In this document: positions 15,658 to 23,500 of the stretch, piece by piece | Layout: each line of letters starts with the position of its first letter | How positions within the stretch are numbered: the stretch's first letter is position 1 | DNA from: CAYLZW01 sp964388085 | Lineage (GTDB): Bacteria; Myxococcota; UBA727; CAYLZW01 | Assembly: GCA_964388085.1 (NCBI GenBank) | Contig: CAYLZW010000031.1 | Span: 1-33,666 of the forward strand | Reading direction: 5' to 3' | Length of the DNA stretch: 33,666 nucleotides | Notes under the pieces: generated by a model | Told to the model about the DNA's origin: nothing | The model's input: only the letters and a program-made list of their open reading frames with translations | Database searches by the model: none | Translations under genes and position numbers: made by a program

Positions 15658-16341
15658 TCAGCTCCAGCTCGTCTGGTAGCGGCAGCACTCGTCGCCGCGG
15701 TGCCGACAGGCGGTGTGCTCGGTGCGTACGTCGCGCGCGCCGCTCAGCTCGAGGGCCCGGGCCGCCCAGGCCGGCGCCGTGCGCCCGCACACATAGGGCG
15801 GCAGGACCATGCCGTGGATCTCCGAGATGCCGAAGCGCTCGCGGCTCTCGACGAGGAGCATCTTGCCTGGGCGCACCTTGGTCTCGAAGGCGACGCCGAT
15901 GCGCTTCAGCAAGAAGCTCGGGCTGCCGAGCTTCAAGAGGAAGCGATAGACGAGGTGCAGCTCGCTCTCGGCGATCTCGGTGACGAGGTGCACCATGCGA
16001 TCGAGGTCGTCGTCACACAGCTCGCGGATGATGGCGCGCTCGATGTGCAGGTAGGGCGCCATGGGGATCCACGTCGTCGTCAGGATCGACCGGGCGCTCC
16101 ACATGTCGAGCGCCTCGCCGGTGAGCGCGGCGCGCACCTTCTCGACACCCTCGTCCCCGAAGCGCTCTTTGACCGCGCGCTTGCGCGACTCGAGCGTGAC
16201 CGCCTTGATCTCGCCGAGCGCCACCTCCGCGCGTAGGGCCGGTGCGCCGTACACCATGTCCTCGATGTCCTCGATGTCCTCGATGTCCTCGATGTCCTCG
16301 CTGTCCTCGGCGCTGTCCGCGGCGGCTCGTTCGTTGTGCAT
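15658..16341 (-). CDS. V4R/DUF2378-like protein with acidic EDI repeat
   Basis: Protein of 227 residues from the ATG at 16339-16341, preceded by GGGGGAG. The N-terminus carries a tandem acidic repeat (EDS, four EDI, EDM) encoded by the nine-base array at 16256-16309. There is no signal peptide. The body is mostly helical (VTLESRKRAVKERFGDEGVEKV, MAPYLHIERAIIREL, LVYRFLLKLGSPSFLLKRIG). The C-terminus contains GISEIHGMVLPPYVCG and ends HTACRHRGDECCRYQTSW. That Cys-His-Gly-Asp-Cys-Cys ending recalls V4R/heme-NO-binding-like sensor domains, and the overall plan recalls the myxobacterial DUF2378 (TIGR02265) family. Both matches are by eye. Ligand-binding signalling is a possibility only. Confidence 0.8.
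   Translation of the reverse strand: MHNERAAADSAEDSEDIEDIEDIEDIEDMVYGAPALRAEVALGEIKAVTLESRKRAVKERFGDEGVEKVRAALTGEALDMWSARSILTTTWIPMAPYLHIERAIIRELCDDDLDRMVHLVTEIAESELHLVYRFLLKLGSPSFLLKRIGVAFETKVRPGKMLLVESRERFGISEIHGMVLPPYVCGRTAPAWAARALELSGARDVRTEHTACRHRGDECCRYQTSWS
16256..16309 (-). repeat. nine-base tandem repeat coding Glu-Asp-Ile
   Basis: Five perfect copies of ATGTCCTCG on the plus strand (16256-16300) plus one variant, CTGTCCTCG. The unit length is a multiple of three, so copy-number change would alter the acidic N-terminus of the encoded protein without a frameshift. Confidence 0.93.
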
Positions 16342-16459
16342 GGCTCCCCCAGGGACCCCGGCCTCCCTCGGCGGCGACGGTCCAGGGAGGGATAGCGCGT
16401 CCCGAGCGTCCAGCGCCACGCAGGACAAGGTCGGGCCCGCCGGTCCTGACCGGGTGGCG

Positions 16460-16488
16460 ACGACAGCTCGCTCCCGCCGGGCTATTCT
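16460..16488 (+). promoter_or_regulatory. candidate promoter of the glycosyltransferase gene
   Basis: ACGACA (16460-16465) and TATTCT (16483-16488) with a 17-base spacer, four of six matches each. Predicted start near 16495, 15 bases before the GTG codon, which supports that start. Confidence 0.4.
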
Positions 16489-16509
16489 CGCGCTCCCCCC
16501 GAGGCCGAG

Positions 16510-17676
16510 GTGTGCTTGTCCGTCGCTGTGCTCGTGGTCGCCCTGGCAGCGATGAGCGCGCTCCTCTTGCTGTACGGCTCTGTGACGGGCAGGCGTGAGC
16601 TCGCAGCGCTCGTGCCCGTCGCGCCGTGCCCGCTCGAGCGCAAGCTGCGCGTCGTCATCCCGGCCCGTGACGAGGTCGATCGTCTGCCGGCGACGCTGGA
16701 CGCGCTCCTCCGCGATCCCTCTCCTCAGCTCGAGGTGGTCGTGTACGACGACCGCAGCAGCGACGGCACCGGCGCCCTGCTCGACCAGCGCGCGCGCAAG
16801 GAGCCGCGCCTGCTCGTCCTCCACGGCGAGGACGAGCCGCCGGCGGGCAAGTTCGGCAAGCCCATGGCGCTCGCGCGAGCGGTGCAGGGCGCGGACCAGC
16901 GGCTCGGGCGTCACGACGGCCTCTGGCTGTTTCTCGACAGTGACGTCGTCCTGGGAGCAGACGTCCTCGGCGGGCTCGCGCGCGCGTTCGACGGCAGCGG
17001 CGCCGGCGCGCTCTCCGGCGTCCCTCGCTTCGAGTGCACGAGCGCGCTCGAGCAGCTCCTCGTGCCCACGCTCACGTCGCTGGTCGGCATGCGCCATCCT
17101 CCGCGGGCGGTACACGACGCCGGCGCGCCGGTGGCGTTCTTGAACGGGCAGCTCATCCTCATCGAGCGGCGGGCGCTCGACGAGGTCGGCGGCTTCCTCG
17201 CGGTCAGCGACACGGTGCTCGAGGACGTCGCGCTCGCGCACCTTCTGAAAGCGTCCGGCAAGGCGCTGCGGCTGGCGGCGCTGCAGCCGCACGCGCGCAC
17301 CCGCATGTACACGTCGTGGCGCGAGATCGATCAGGGCTTCGGCAAGAACGCCGTGGCGCTGTTCGGCGGGCCCGCGCGCACGGTCGTGTCGGCCGTCGCT
17401 GCGCTCGGGCTCTCTTGTCTGCCCATCACCGGCGTGGTCGCGGCCGTCGTCGTGGGCGAGCCGGCGCTGCTCCTGCTCGCGCTGACGTCGCTGCTCGTCA
17501 GCGTGGCGAGCCAGCTCGGGCTGCGGCGGGCGCTCTCGTTGCCGCGCTGGCCCGTCCTCGTGTTGCCGCTCAGCTACGCCGGCGCGGCGTACGTGCTGGT
17601 GCGCGCGGCGCTGCGCTCCCTCGTCGGCGGCGAGGTCACCTGGCGGGGACGACGCTACGCCGCCCCGCGCCGATGA
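16510..17676 (+). CDS. membrane glycosyltransferase family 2, CrtQ/HpnB-like
   Basis: Protein of 388 residues. The GTG start at 16510 is preceded by GAGG; an ATG at 16552 is an alternative. An N-terminal membrane helix (residues 3-24) leads to a GT2 domain. Its landmarks are VVIPARDEVDRLPATLDALL, Asp80-Asp81 in VYDDRSSDGT, the metal-binding DSD at 143-145 and Glu238-Asp239 in VLEDVALAHLLK. GKFGKPMALARAVQGA resembles the GWxGKxWA segment of hopanoid-associated HpnB and related enzymes. QGFGKN at 275-280 takes the place of the QxxRW motif of processive enzymes. Two to three C-terminal membrane helices cover about 290-368. The sugar acceptor, perhaps a carotenoid or other lipid, cannot be told from the sequence. 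Confidence 0.86.
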   Translation: MCLSVAVLVVALAAMSALLLLYGSVTGRRELAALVPVAPCPLERKLRVVIPARDEVDRLPATLDALLRDPSPQLEVVVYDDRSSDGTGALLDQRARKEPRLLVLHGEDEPPAGKFGKPMALARAVQGADQRLGRHDGLWLFLDSDVVLGADVLGGLARAFDGSGAGALSGVPRFECTSALEQLLVPTLTSLVGMRHPPRAVHDAGAPVAFLNGQLILIERRALDEVGGFLAVSDTVLEDVALAHLLKASGKALRLAALQPHARTRMYTSWREIDQGFGKNAVALFGGPARTVVSAVAALGLSCLPITGVVAAVVVGEPALLLLALTSLLVSVASQLGLRRALSLPRWPVLVLPLSYAGAAYVLVRAALRSLVGGEVTWRGRRYAAPRR

Positions 17677-17698
17677 CCCGCCAGGGCGTGTCCCAAAG

Positions 17699-17723
17699 GG
17701 GACACAGGCGGTCCCTGTGTTCC
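17699..17723. terminator. hairpin between convergent genes
   Basis: Arms around ACACAGG and CCTGTGT (17702-17708, 17714-17720), extended to ten pairs with one G-T, and a five-base loop. It lies between the stop codons of the glycosyltransferase and the propeller gene. No T-run is present, so it may act in both directions weakly or need Rho. Confidence 0.5.
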
Positions 17724-17736
17724 GTGCCCGCGCGCA

Positions 17737-18738
17737 TCAAGGCGCGTACAGCGGGTTCGCCACGCGGTACGCCCGCGGCTCGCCGCCGGGTGCCGGGGGG
17801 ACGTCCGGGAGCAGCTGTCCTTGCGCGAGGAACGTGACGTACGCGCCGTCGGCGCTGATCTCCGGCAGCCGCGCGAAGCCCGACGGCTCGCCGTCGACGC
17901 TGAGCGAGAGGCAGGCGATCTCCCCCGTGCTCATGTCCTTGACGAACACCTCGTAGCCACCGCACAACGGGTCGAGGTCGGGCTGCGCGCTGTTGAACGC
18001 GATGAAGCGTCCGTCACCGGACATGGGCGCGCGCGCCTCCTCGTTGGCGCACGGGCTGTGCGGGACGTCGGCCGGCGTGTCGATGCACTCGAGCGCGCCG
18101 GTGTCGAGGTCCTTGCGGAAGAGATGTTGCGCGCCGCAGCCCTGCTCCGACGGTCCGCAGAGCTCGTCAGGGTCGGACGCAGAGAAGGTGACGTAGCGCC
18201 CGTTTTCCGAGATCTCGGGGTAGCTCACGCCGCTCATGTCCGCGAAGGTGGCGCCGCCGGCGGGATAGGTGTTCACACGCGAGAAGGCGCCGTCGTCGTA
18301 CAGCACCAGCGCGTTCCGCGCCGAGTTGTCGATGCCGAAGAGGTCCGTCGCGATGCTGCTGAAGAGCGCCTTCGTGCCGTCGCCGTTCAGGCCGAGCGCC
18401 GTCGAGTGGTTGTTGAGCGCGTAGTCGCAGCCGCTGCCGCAGCCGCTGCAACCCACGCAGGGGCACGGAGGGAGGCTGACGCGCACCGGGATGGTGGCGT
18501 CGGGCCCCGCGGTGAGATCCCGCAAGAACACGTTCGAGGTGCTGATCTCGCAGATGTCCGCGCGCAGCGACGACGAGCGGCTCGCGAACAAGACCGAGGT
18601 GCCGTCCCCCGAGAGGAACGCGGACGAGGCCGATCCCGTCGGCGTGCCGACGACCTCGTCACGCTTGCTGACGAGCCACACATCCCCGGAGGTGCGGTTT
18701 CGCACGTAGCTCGAGCTCGCTCTTGCCGGCGCGGGCAC
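17737..18738 (-). CDS. TolB-like (PD40) beta-propeller protein, probably 5'-truncated
   Basis: Protein of 333 residues if it starts at the GTG 18736-18738, which has AGGGAG upstream. It contains repeated PD40 blades: SAFLSGDGTSVLFASRSS, TALGLNGDGTKALFSS, YPEISENGRYVTFSASDPD, RAPMSGDGRFIAFNSAQPD and LPEISADGAYVTFLA. A Cys-rich insert (PCPCVGCSGCGSGC) lies between the first two. Proteins of this kind are normally exported, but no signal peptide is present. The first residues (SYVRNRTSGDVWLVSK) correspond to the second half of a blade. The frame stays open upstream, but there it runs antisense to the collagen-like gene and encodes nothing similar. I therefore read it as a gene that lost its 5' end, perhaps non-functional. 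Confidence 0.68.
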   Translation of the reverse strand: MPAPARASSSYVRNRTSGDVWLVSKRDEVVGTPTGSASSAFLSGDGTSVLFASRSSSLRADICEISTSNVFLRDLTAGPDATIPVRVSLPPCPCVGCSGCGSGCDYALNNHSTALGLNGDGTKALFSSIATDLFGIDNSARNALVLYDDGAFSRVNTYPAGGATFADMSGVSYPEISENGRYVTFSASDPDELCGPSEQGCGAQHLFRKDLDTGALECIDTPADVPHSPCANEEARAPMSGDGRFIAFNSAQPDLDPLCGGYEVFVKDMSTGEIACLSLSVDGEPSGFARLPEISADGAYVTFLAQGQLLPDVPPAPGGEPRAYRVANPLYAP

Positions 18739-18805
18739 GGCGCTCCCTCGCCGCCATGGTGAGCCGCGCTCCTGCGCGGGCGAGCCGGTGATAGGCTGCG
18801 AACGG

Positions 18806-20557
18806 ATGGCTCTCGACGACAAACGACGGTCTCGCTGGCGTGTCGCGCGCGTCCTTGGCGCGGTCGTTGTCGGGCTCGGCGCGTCCGGCTGTTCCTGGCT
18901 CGTCACCGGCACACCCGTCGCCGACGGCGGGACGCCCTGGCACGACGCCGGAGCGCGGGTCGCGCTCGCCATCACGGGTGTCGACGGGACCGGCACCCTG
19001 CTGGCCCCATCCGTCCGGCCCGCGGAGCTCACAAACCCTGTCCTGGCTTCGCGCCGGTTTCGCGACGAGCTCATCGTCAGCGGTGACGGGCTCGCCGCGG
19101 TGACGCGGATCTCCCTCGTCTCCGCCGACGAATCGCTCCGCTTCTCGGATCTCAGCTTCGAGCACGAAGGAGCCCCCGACGTGTCCATTCGCGTATCACT
19201 TCCTCCCGGCGTCCGCGCCGGTCTGTACACCCTGGCGCTCTCGACGACGGCGTCCCTCGGCAGCGCCGCTCAGACGGCCAACGCGCAGGTGTTCCTGCTG
19301 CAAGGTGAGCCCGGTCCGCCCGGCGCCCGAGGCGAGCGAGGAGAGCAAGGCGAGCGCGGGCCGGCCGGAGAGCCAGCGCCGGTCGGGCTGACGCGCGTCC
19401 TCGCGCTCGCTGTGGGAGATCCCTCATGCCCGCATGGCGGTGTCGACGTCCTCGCCGGCAGCGACGTCGACCGAGACGGCTTCCTCGACGACGCCGAGGT
19501 CGAGACCCGCGCCACCGCCTGCTCGGCGGCGCCTGGCTTCGAGTGCGGTGGGGGCGCGTGCGTGCTCGCCGCGGACCTCGAGGTGCAAGGCAGCCTGCGC
19601 GTGCATCACCCGCTGGCCGGCGCGCTCGAGGTGCCGGTGCAGGTCACGAGCCCGATGACCTTCGACGTCGGACCAAGCGCTAGCGCTGATTTTCCCGACC
19701 TGCAGACCGCGCTCGCCGCCGTCGCCGACGTCCGCATCGCGCAAGGCGGCCGCATCAACCTGCGGCTCGAGGCCGGCACGCACAGCTTCACGGAGACCGT
19801 CGTCGTCCGCCACCCCGATGCCGGGCTCGCCATCCTCGGCGCGGACACCGAAGATCCGACGCAGACGGTGCTGCAGTTCAATGCGCCGGGCGCGGGGCAC
19901 GGGCTGCGCGTCGTCGACACGGACGGCGTGACGCTCAACGGCTTCACCGTCCAGAACGTCGGTCCCTCCGGCGGGCACGGCGTGCTCGTCACCGGATCGC
20001 GCGCGCGCGTCGGCCCCGCGCTCAGCGTCAGCGGCTTCAGCACCGGCGTCTCGGCGTTCTCGGGAGCGCAGGTGATCGGCGACGGCGACGCCAGCAAGCA
20101 CCTGCGCGTGAGCGGTCACATCGTCGCGTACTTCGCGCAAGGCGCGCTCTTGCAGGTGAGCTTCGCGGAGGCCTTCGCGCCGGCGGCGTTGGCCGGCAGC
20201 GTCGGCTTCCAGGCGAACCTCTCCGGCGAGGTGTACGCGGCGCGCGGCACCGTGGTCGGGCACAGCTTCGGTGGCATCGCCGGCTTCGACAGCTTCCTGC
20301 ACGCGCCCCTCAGCGTCGTCGTCGGGCCCGGCGGCGCGGGCGACAGCAAGGGCTTCCTCGCGCACTACAACTCGATCGTCGACGCGAGCTCCAGCTCGAT
20401 CTCGTCCGTGCTGTACGGCTACCAGAGCGTCAACTCCGGCACCATCTACGCGCTCGCGCACGCCGCCGCCACCAACGTCAGCGTGCTCTATTGCACGCTG
20501 AACTACTCGCTCGTCGTCGACGCTGCGGGTGGGAGCCGCATCACCGGCTGCCCTTGA
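18806..20557 (+). CDS. lipoprotein with collagen-like segment and beta-helix domain
   Basis: Protein of 583 residues from ATG 18806 (a GTG at 18788 is less likely). A signal peptide ends in GASGC (Cys29). A beta-rich N-terminal domain covers about 50-165. Residues 167-190 are eight collagen-type Gly-X-Y triplets (GEPGPPGARGERGEQGER and two more). They run into a segment, 194-239, with SCPHGGVDVLAGSDVDRDGF and DDAEV, which resembles the DUF7151 module that often follows collagen-like triplets in such bacteria and looks like a calcium loop. From about 290 a right-handed parallel beta-helix is suggested by repeated short strands and the ADFPDLQTALAAV start typical of pectate-lyase-like proteins. 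A surface or adhesion role is inferred. The gene ends seven bases from the convergent TPR gene. Confidence 0.86.
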   Translation: MALDDKRRSRWRVARVLGAVVVGLGASGCSWLVTGTPVADGGTPWHDAGARVALAITGVDGTGTLLAPSVRPAELTNPVLASRRFRDELIVSGDGLAAVTRISLVSADESLRFSDLSFEHEGAPDVSIRVSLPPGVRAGLYTLALSTTASLGSAAQTANAQVFLLQGEPGPPGARGERGEQGERGPAGEPAPVGLTRVLALAVGDPSCPHGGVDVLAGSDVDRDGFLDDAEVETRATACSAAPGFECGGGACVLAADLEVQGSLRVHHPLAGALEVPVQVTSPMTFDVGPSASADFPDLQTALAAVADVRIAQGGRINLRLEAGTHSFTETVVVRHPDAGLAILGADTEDPTQTVLQFNAPGAGHGLRVVDTDGVTLNGFTVQNVGPSGGHGVLVTGSRARVGPALSVSGFSTGVSAFSGAQVIGDGDASKHLRVSGHIVAYFAQGALLQVSFAEAFAPAALAGSVGFQANLSGEVYAARGTVVGHSFGGIAGFDSFLHAPLSVVVGPGGAGDSKGFLAHYNSIVDASSSSISSVLYGYQSVNSGTIYALAHAAATNVSVLYCTLNYSLVVDAAGGSRITGCP

Positions 20558-20564
20558 CCGGCGC

Positions 20565-23500
20565 CTACTCGCAGGGCGCGCCGAGCGTCGCGAGGCTCTC
20601 GCACACGAGCGGGTTGTTCAGGTCCTCTGGGTTGTTGCGCATGTGCGTGCGATACGCCTCGATGGCGAGCTTGGGCTTGCGCATCTCGCGGTAGGCGTCG
20701 CCGAGCTTTCGGAACGCCTCGGTGTGCTTCTTCTGCTTCTCGACGCAGCGCTCGAGCGCCTTGACGCCCTCCTTCAGGTACTTGGCCTCGTTGCCGAGGG
20801 ACTGCACCAGCATGAGGCCCATCTCGCACAGGGGCTCCGCCGACGTGGGGTCGGCCCTCTGCGCGCTCTGGTAGGCCTTGATGGCGCCCTTCGGATCGCC
20901 CTGGCCGGCGAGGATCTCGGCGAGCTGGATGTGCGCGTCCGAGCGGTTCTTGTCGAGGCGCGTGACCTCTTTGAAGGTCACCACCGCCTCGGTGTTCTTG
21001 CCGAGCTCGCGGAGCGAGACGCCCTTGCCGTAGAACGCGTCCGCGAACGACGGGTCGATGTTGATGGCCTCCTGGTACGCGTCCTTGGCCTCGAGGTTCA
21101 GCCCCATGCGCTGAAAGGTGTTGCCGAGCTCGAAGGGCAGGCGCGGATCCTCGGGGCTCAGATCGATGGCCTCGAGGAAGATGCGCACCGCCTGCTTCGG
21201 ATCGGTCGCGCGCATGACCTGTCCGCGATAGTTCAGCACCTCGGGGTTCTTCGGCTGCAATTGCCCCGCGGCGTCGACGAAGCCCTTGGCGCGCCCGAAG
21301 TCCGAGAGCGCGATGGCGCTCTGGGCGGCGTGCAGATAGAGGCGGTGATCGTTGGGCGCCAGCGTCGTCGCCTCTTCGAACAGCTCGAGCGCGCGCTTGT
21401 GATCGCCGCGGGCGGCCTCGACGATGCCGGACGCCGCGATGACGCTCGGGTTCTTCGGGTCGAACAGCCGCGCCTCCTTCGCGTGCTTGGCGGCCTCGTT
21501 CAGCTTCTTCAAGGTGACCATGAGCTCGACGTAGCGAACGCGCGCGTCGACGTCGGTGGGGTTCTCCTTCAGCGCCGCCGCGAGCTCCTTCTCGGCGAGC
21601 GAGTAGTTGCGCTGGCGCATGAAGATCGAGCTCTTCACGGCGCGGATGCGATGGCGCTGTCCGACGTCCACCTCACCCTCGGCCTTCTGCGAGAGATCGA
21701 GCGCCTGCTTGAGCTTGCCCTGATCGACGAGGTCGACGATGAGCTCGTAGGCGGGCTCGGCCCACTTCGGATCGAGCGCGCGAGCCTGCTGAAAGGTCTT
21801 GCGCGCCTCCTCGAGCTTCAAAAGCTCGCGCGCGGCGACGCCGAACCAGTAGGTGAGCAGCGGGTCCTTCTTCTTGGTGGCGATGAGGGTCTGCAGATCG
21901 GTGTAGCCGCCGAGCGCGTCGCGCGAGCCGATCTTGGCGCGCGCCAGACCGACGATGGCCTCGACGTCGCTGGCGTCCATGTCGACGAGCGCCTTGAAGC
22001 TGTCGCGCGCGAGCGAGAACTCGCGCAGCTTGAGCGCGAGATCGCCCTGCTTGAGCCGCATCTCGCGGTTTTGCGGCACCGCGCTCGTGGCGGCGTTCAT
22101 GAGCTTGAGCGCGCGATCCCACTCGAGGTCACCGATGGCGAGCTCGGCCTGCGCGATGAACGCCTCGGCCTTCTGAATGGGGGCGGCGTCCTTGCCCTTC
22201 TTGCCCTCGCTGAGCGCGGCGAGCAGGTCCCGCCCCTCCTTGCGCGTCTCGGACGTCTTCACGAGCACATGCGCCTTCAGCAGGTTCGCGCGCGGATGCT
22301 CGGGCGCGAGCGCGAGCACCTTCTCGGCGTACCCGAGCGCGGCGTCGTTCTCGCTGGCCTTCTCGAGGATGGAGCCCTGCAGCCACAAGGCCACGAGGTT
22401 GTCGGTGCGTGCCTGCAGCGCGATGTCGAGGGACTTCTGCGCCGCGAGCGCCTCCCCGCGCGCCGCGCGACCCATGCCGATCCAGGTGTGCACCTCGCTG
22501 AGCGACCCCTTGGCGAGCCCCTTCGACTCGTCGGTGAGCGGCTCCAGCATCTTGATGCCGTCCTCGTAGCGCTTCTCGCCGTACGCGAGCGCGACCTCGC
22601 CGATGAGCTTGCCGAGGTCGCCGGGCACCGCCAGCGGGATGACCGCGGCGAGGTCGGCCTTGAACACGTCGAGCTGCTCGACCGCGATGAGGTAGGCGAG
22701 GAAGCGCGCCTGCTCCCCGGCGGCCTTCTGCGCGGCCGGGGGGAAGGGGATCTCGGGGTTGTCGGCCTGCAGCGCCTTGCCGGCGGAGACGATCTTGGCC
22801 TGCTGCTCGCTCCCCTGGCGGTAGGCCACGTAGGTGTCGAGGGCGAGGAGCTGCGAGGCGGGCACGGTGGGCTCGGGCAGCTCGGGCAGGGGCGGCGGCG
22901 CCTTCTTCTCGAGCGTCTCCGGCGGCGGACCGTTCACGAGCTCCACGACCTTTCGCCATCCAAAGGCGCCGAAGGGGGTGACGAATTCGAGCGCGGCGCC
23001 CGCGGCCACGACGACGAGCAGGAGCAGCCCGGCCGCCATGCGCAGGACGCGCTTTCTGCGGCGACGAGCGATGATGGCGGGGTGCAGCGCGCCCGACGAC
23101 GCCGTCGCGTACTGCGCGATCTCCTCTGCCGTGGCGCCGGGAGGAGGGGGGCCACCGCCGAAGGGCATGACGCCGGCGTCGGCGTCGCGCAGGCCGGGCA
23201 GATCGGTGCTGCCGCGCAGGCCGGGGAGGTCCGTGCTGTTGCGCAAGCCGGGCAGGTCGAGCCCCGAGAGGGCCGCGGCCATGGCGCGCTGGATGGTCTC
23301 CTTGAAGGCCGGGATCTGACCGAGCGGCCGCCAGGTGTTGCCGTCGCTCGAGGCCTCTTCGTTGCCGGCGAGCTCCTGCCGCTGGAACATGGCGAGGACC
23401 GTGGCCTCGTCGAAGGGGCCGATGATCTGCCCGCTGCGCTTCTTGATGCGGAACATCTGTGGACCGGCCCCGGGCCCGCCCCTGTTCGTCATGAAGTCGA

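Noticed and set aside
18739..19230. Upstream extension of the propeller gene on the minus strand
   Set aside because: The extension has no signal peptide or blade motif and is antisense to the signal peptide and first domain of the collagen-like lipoprotein.
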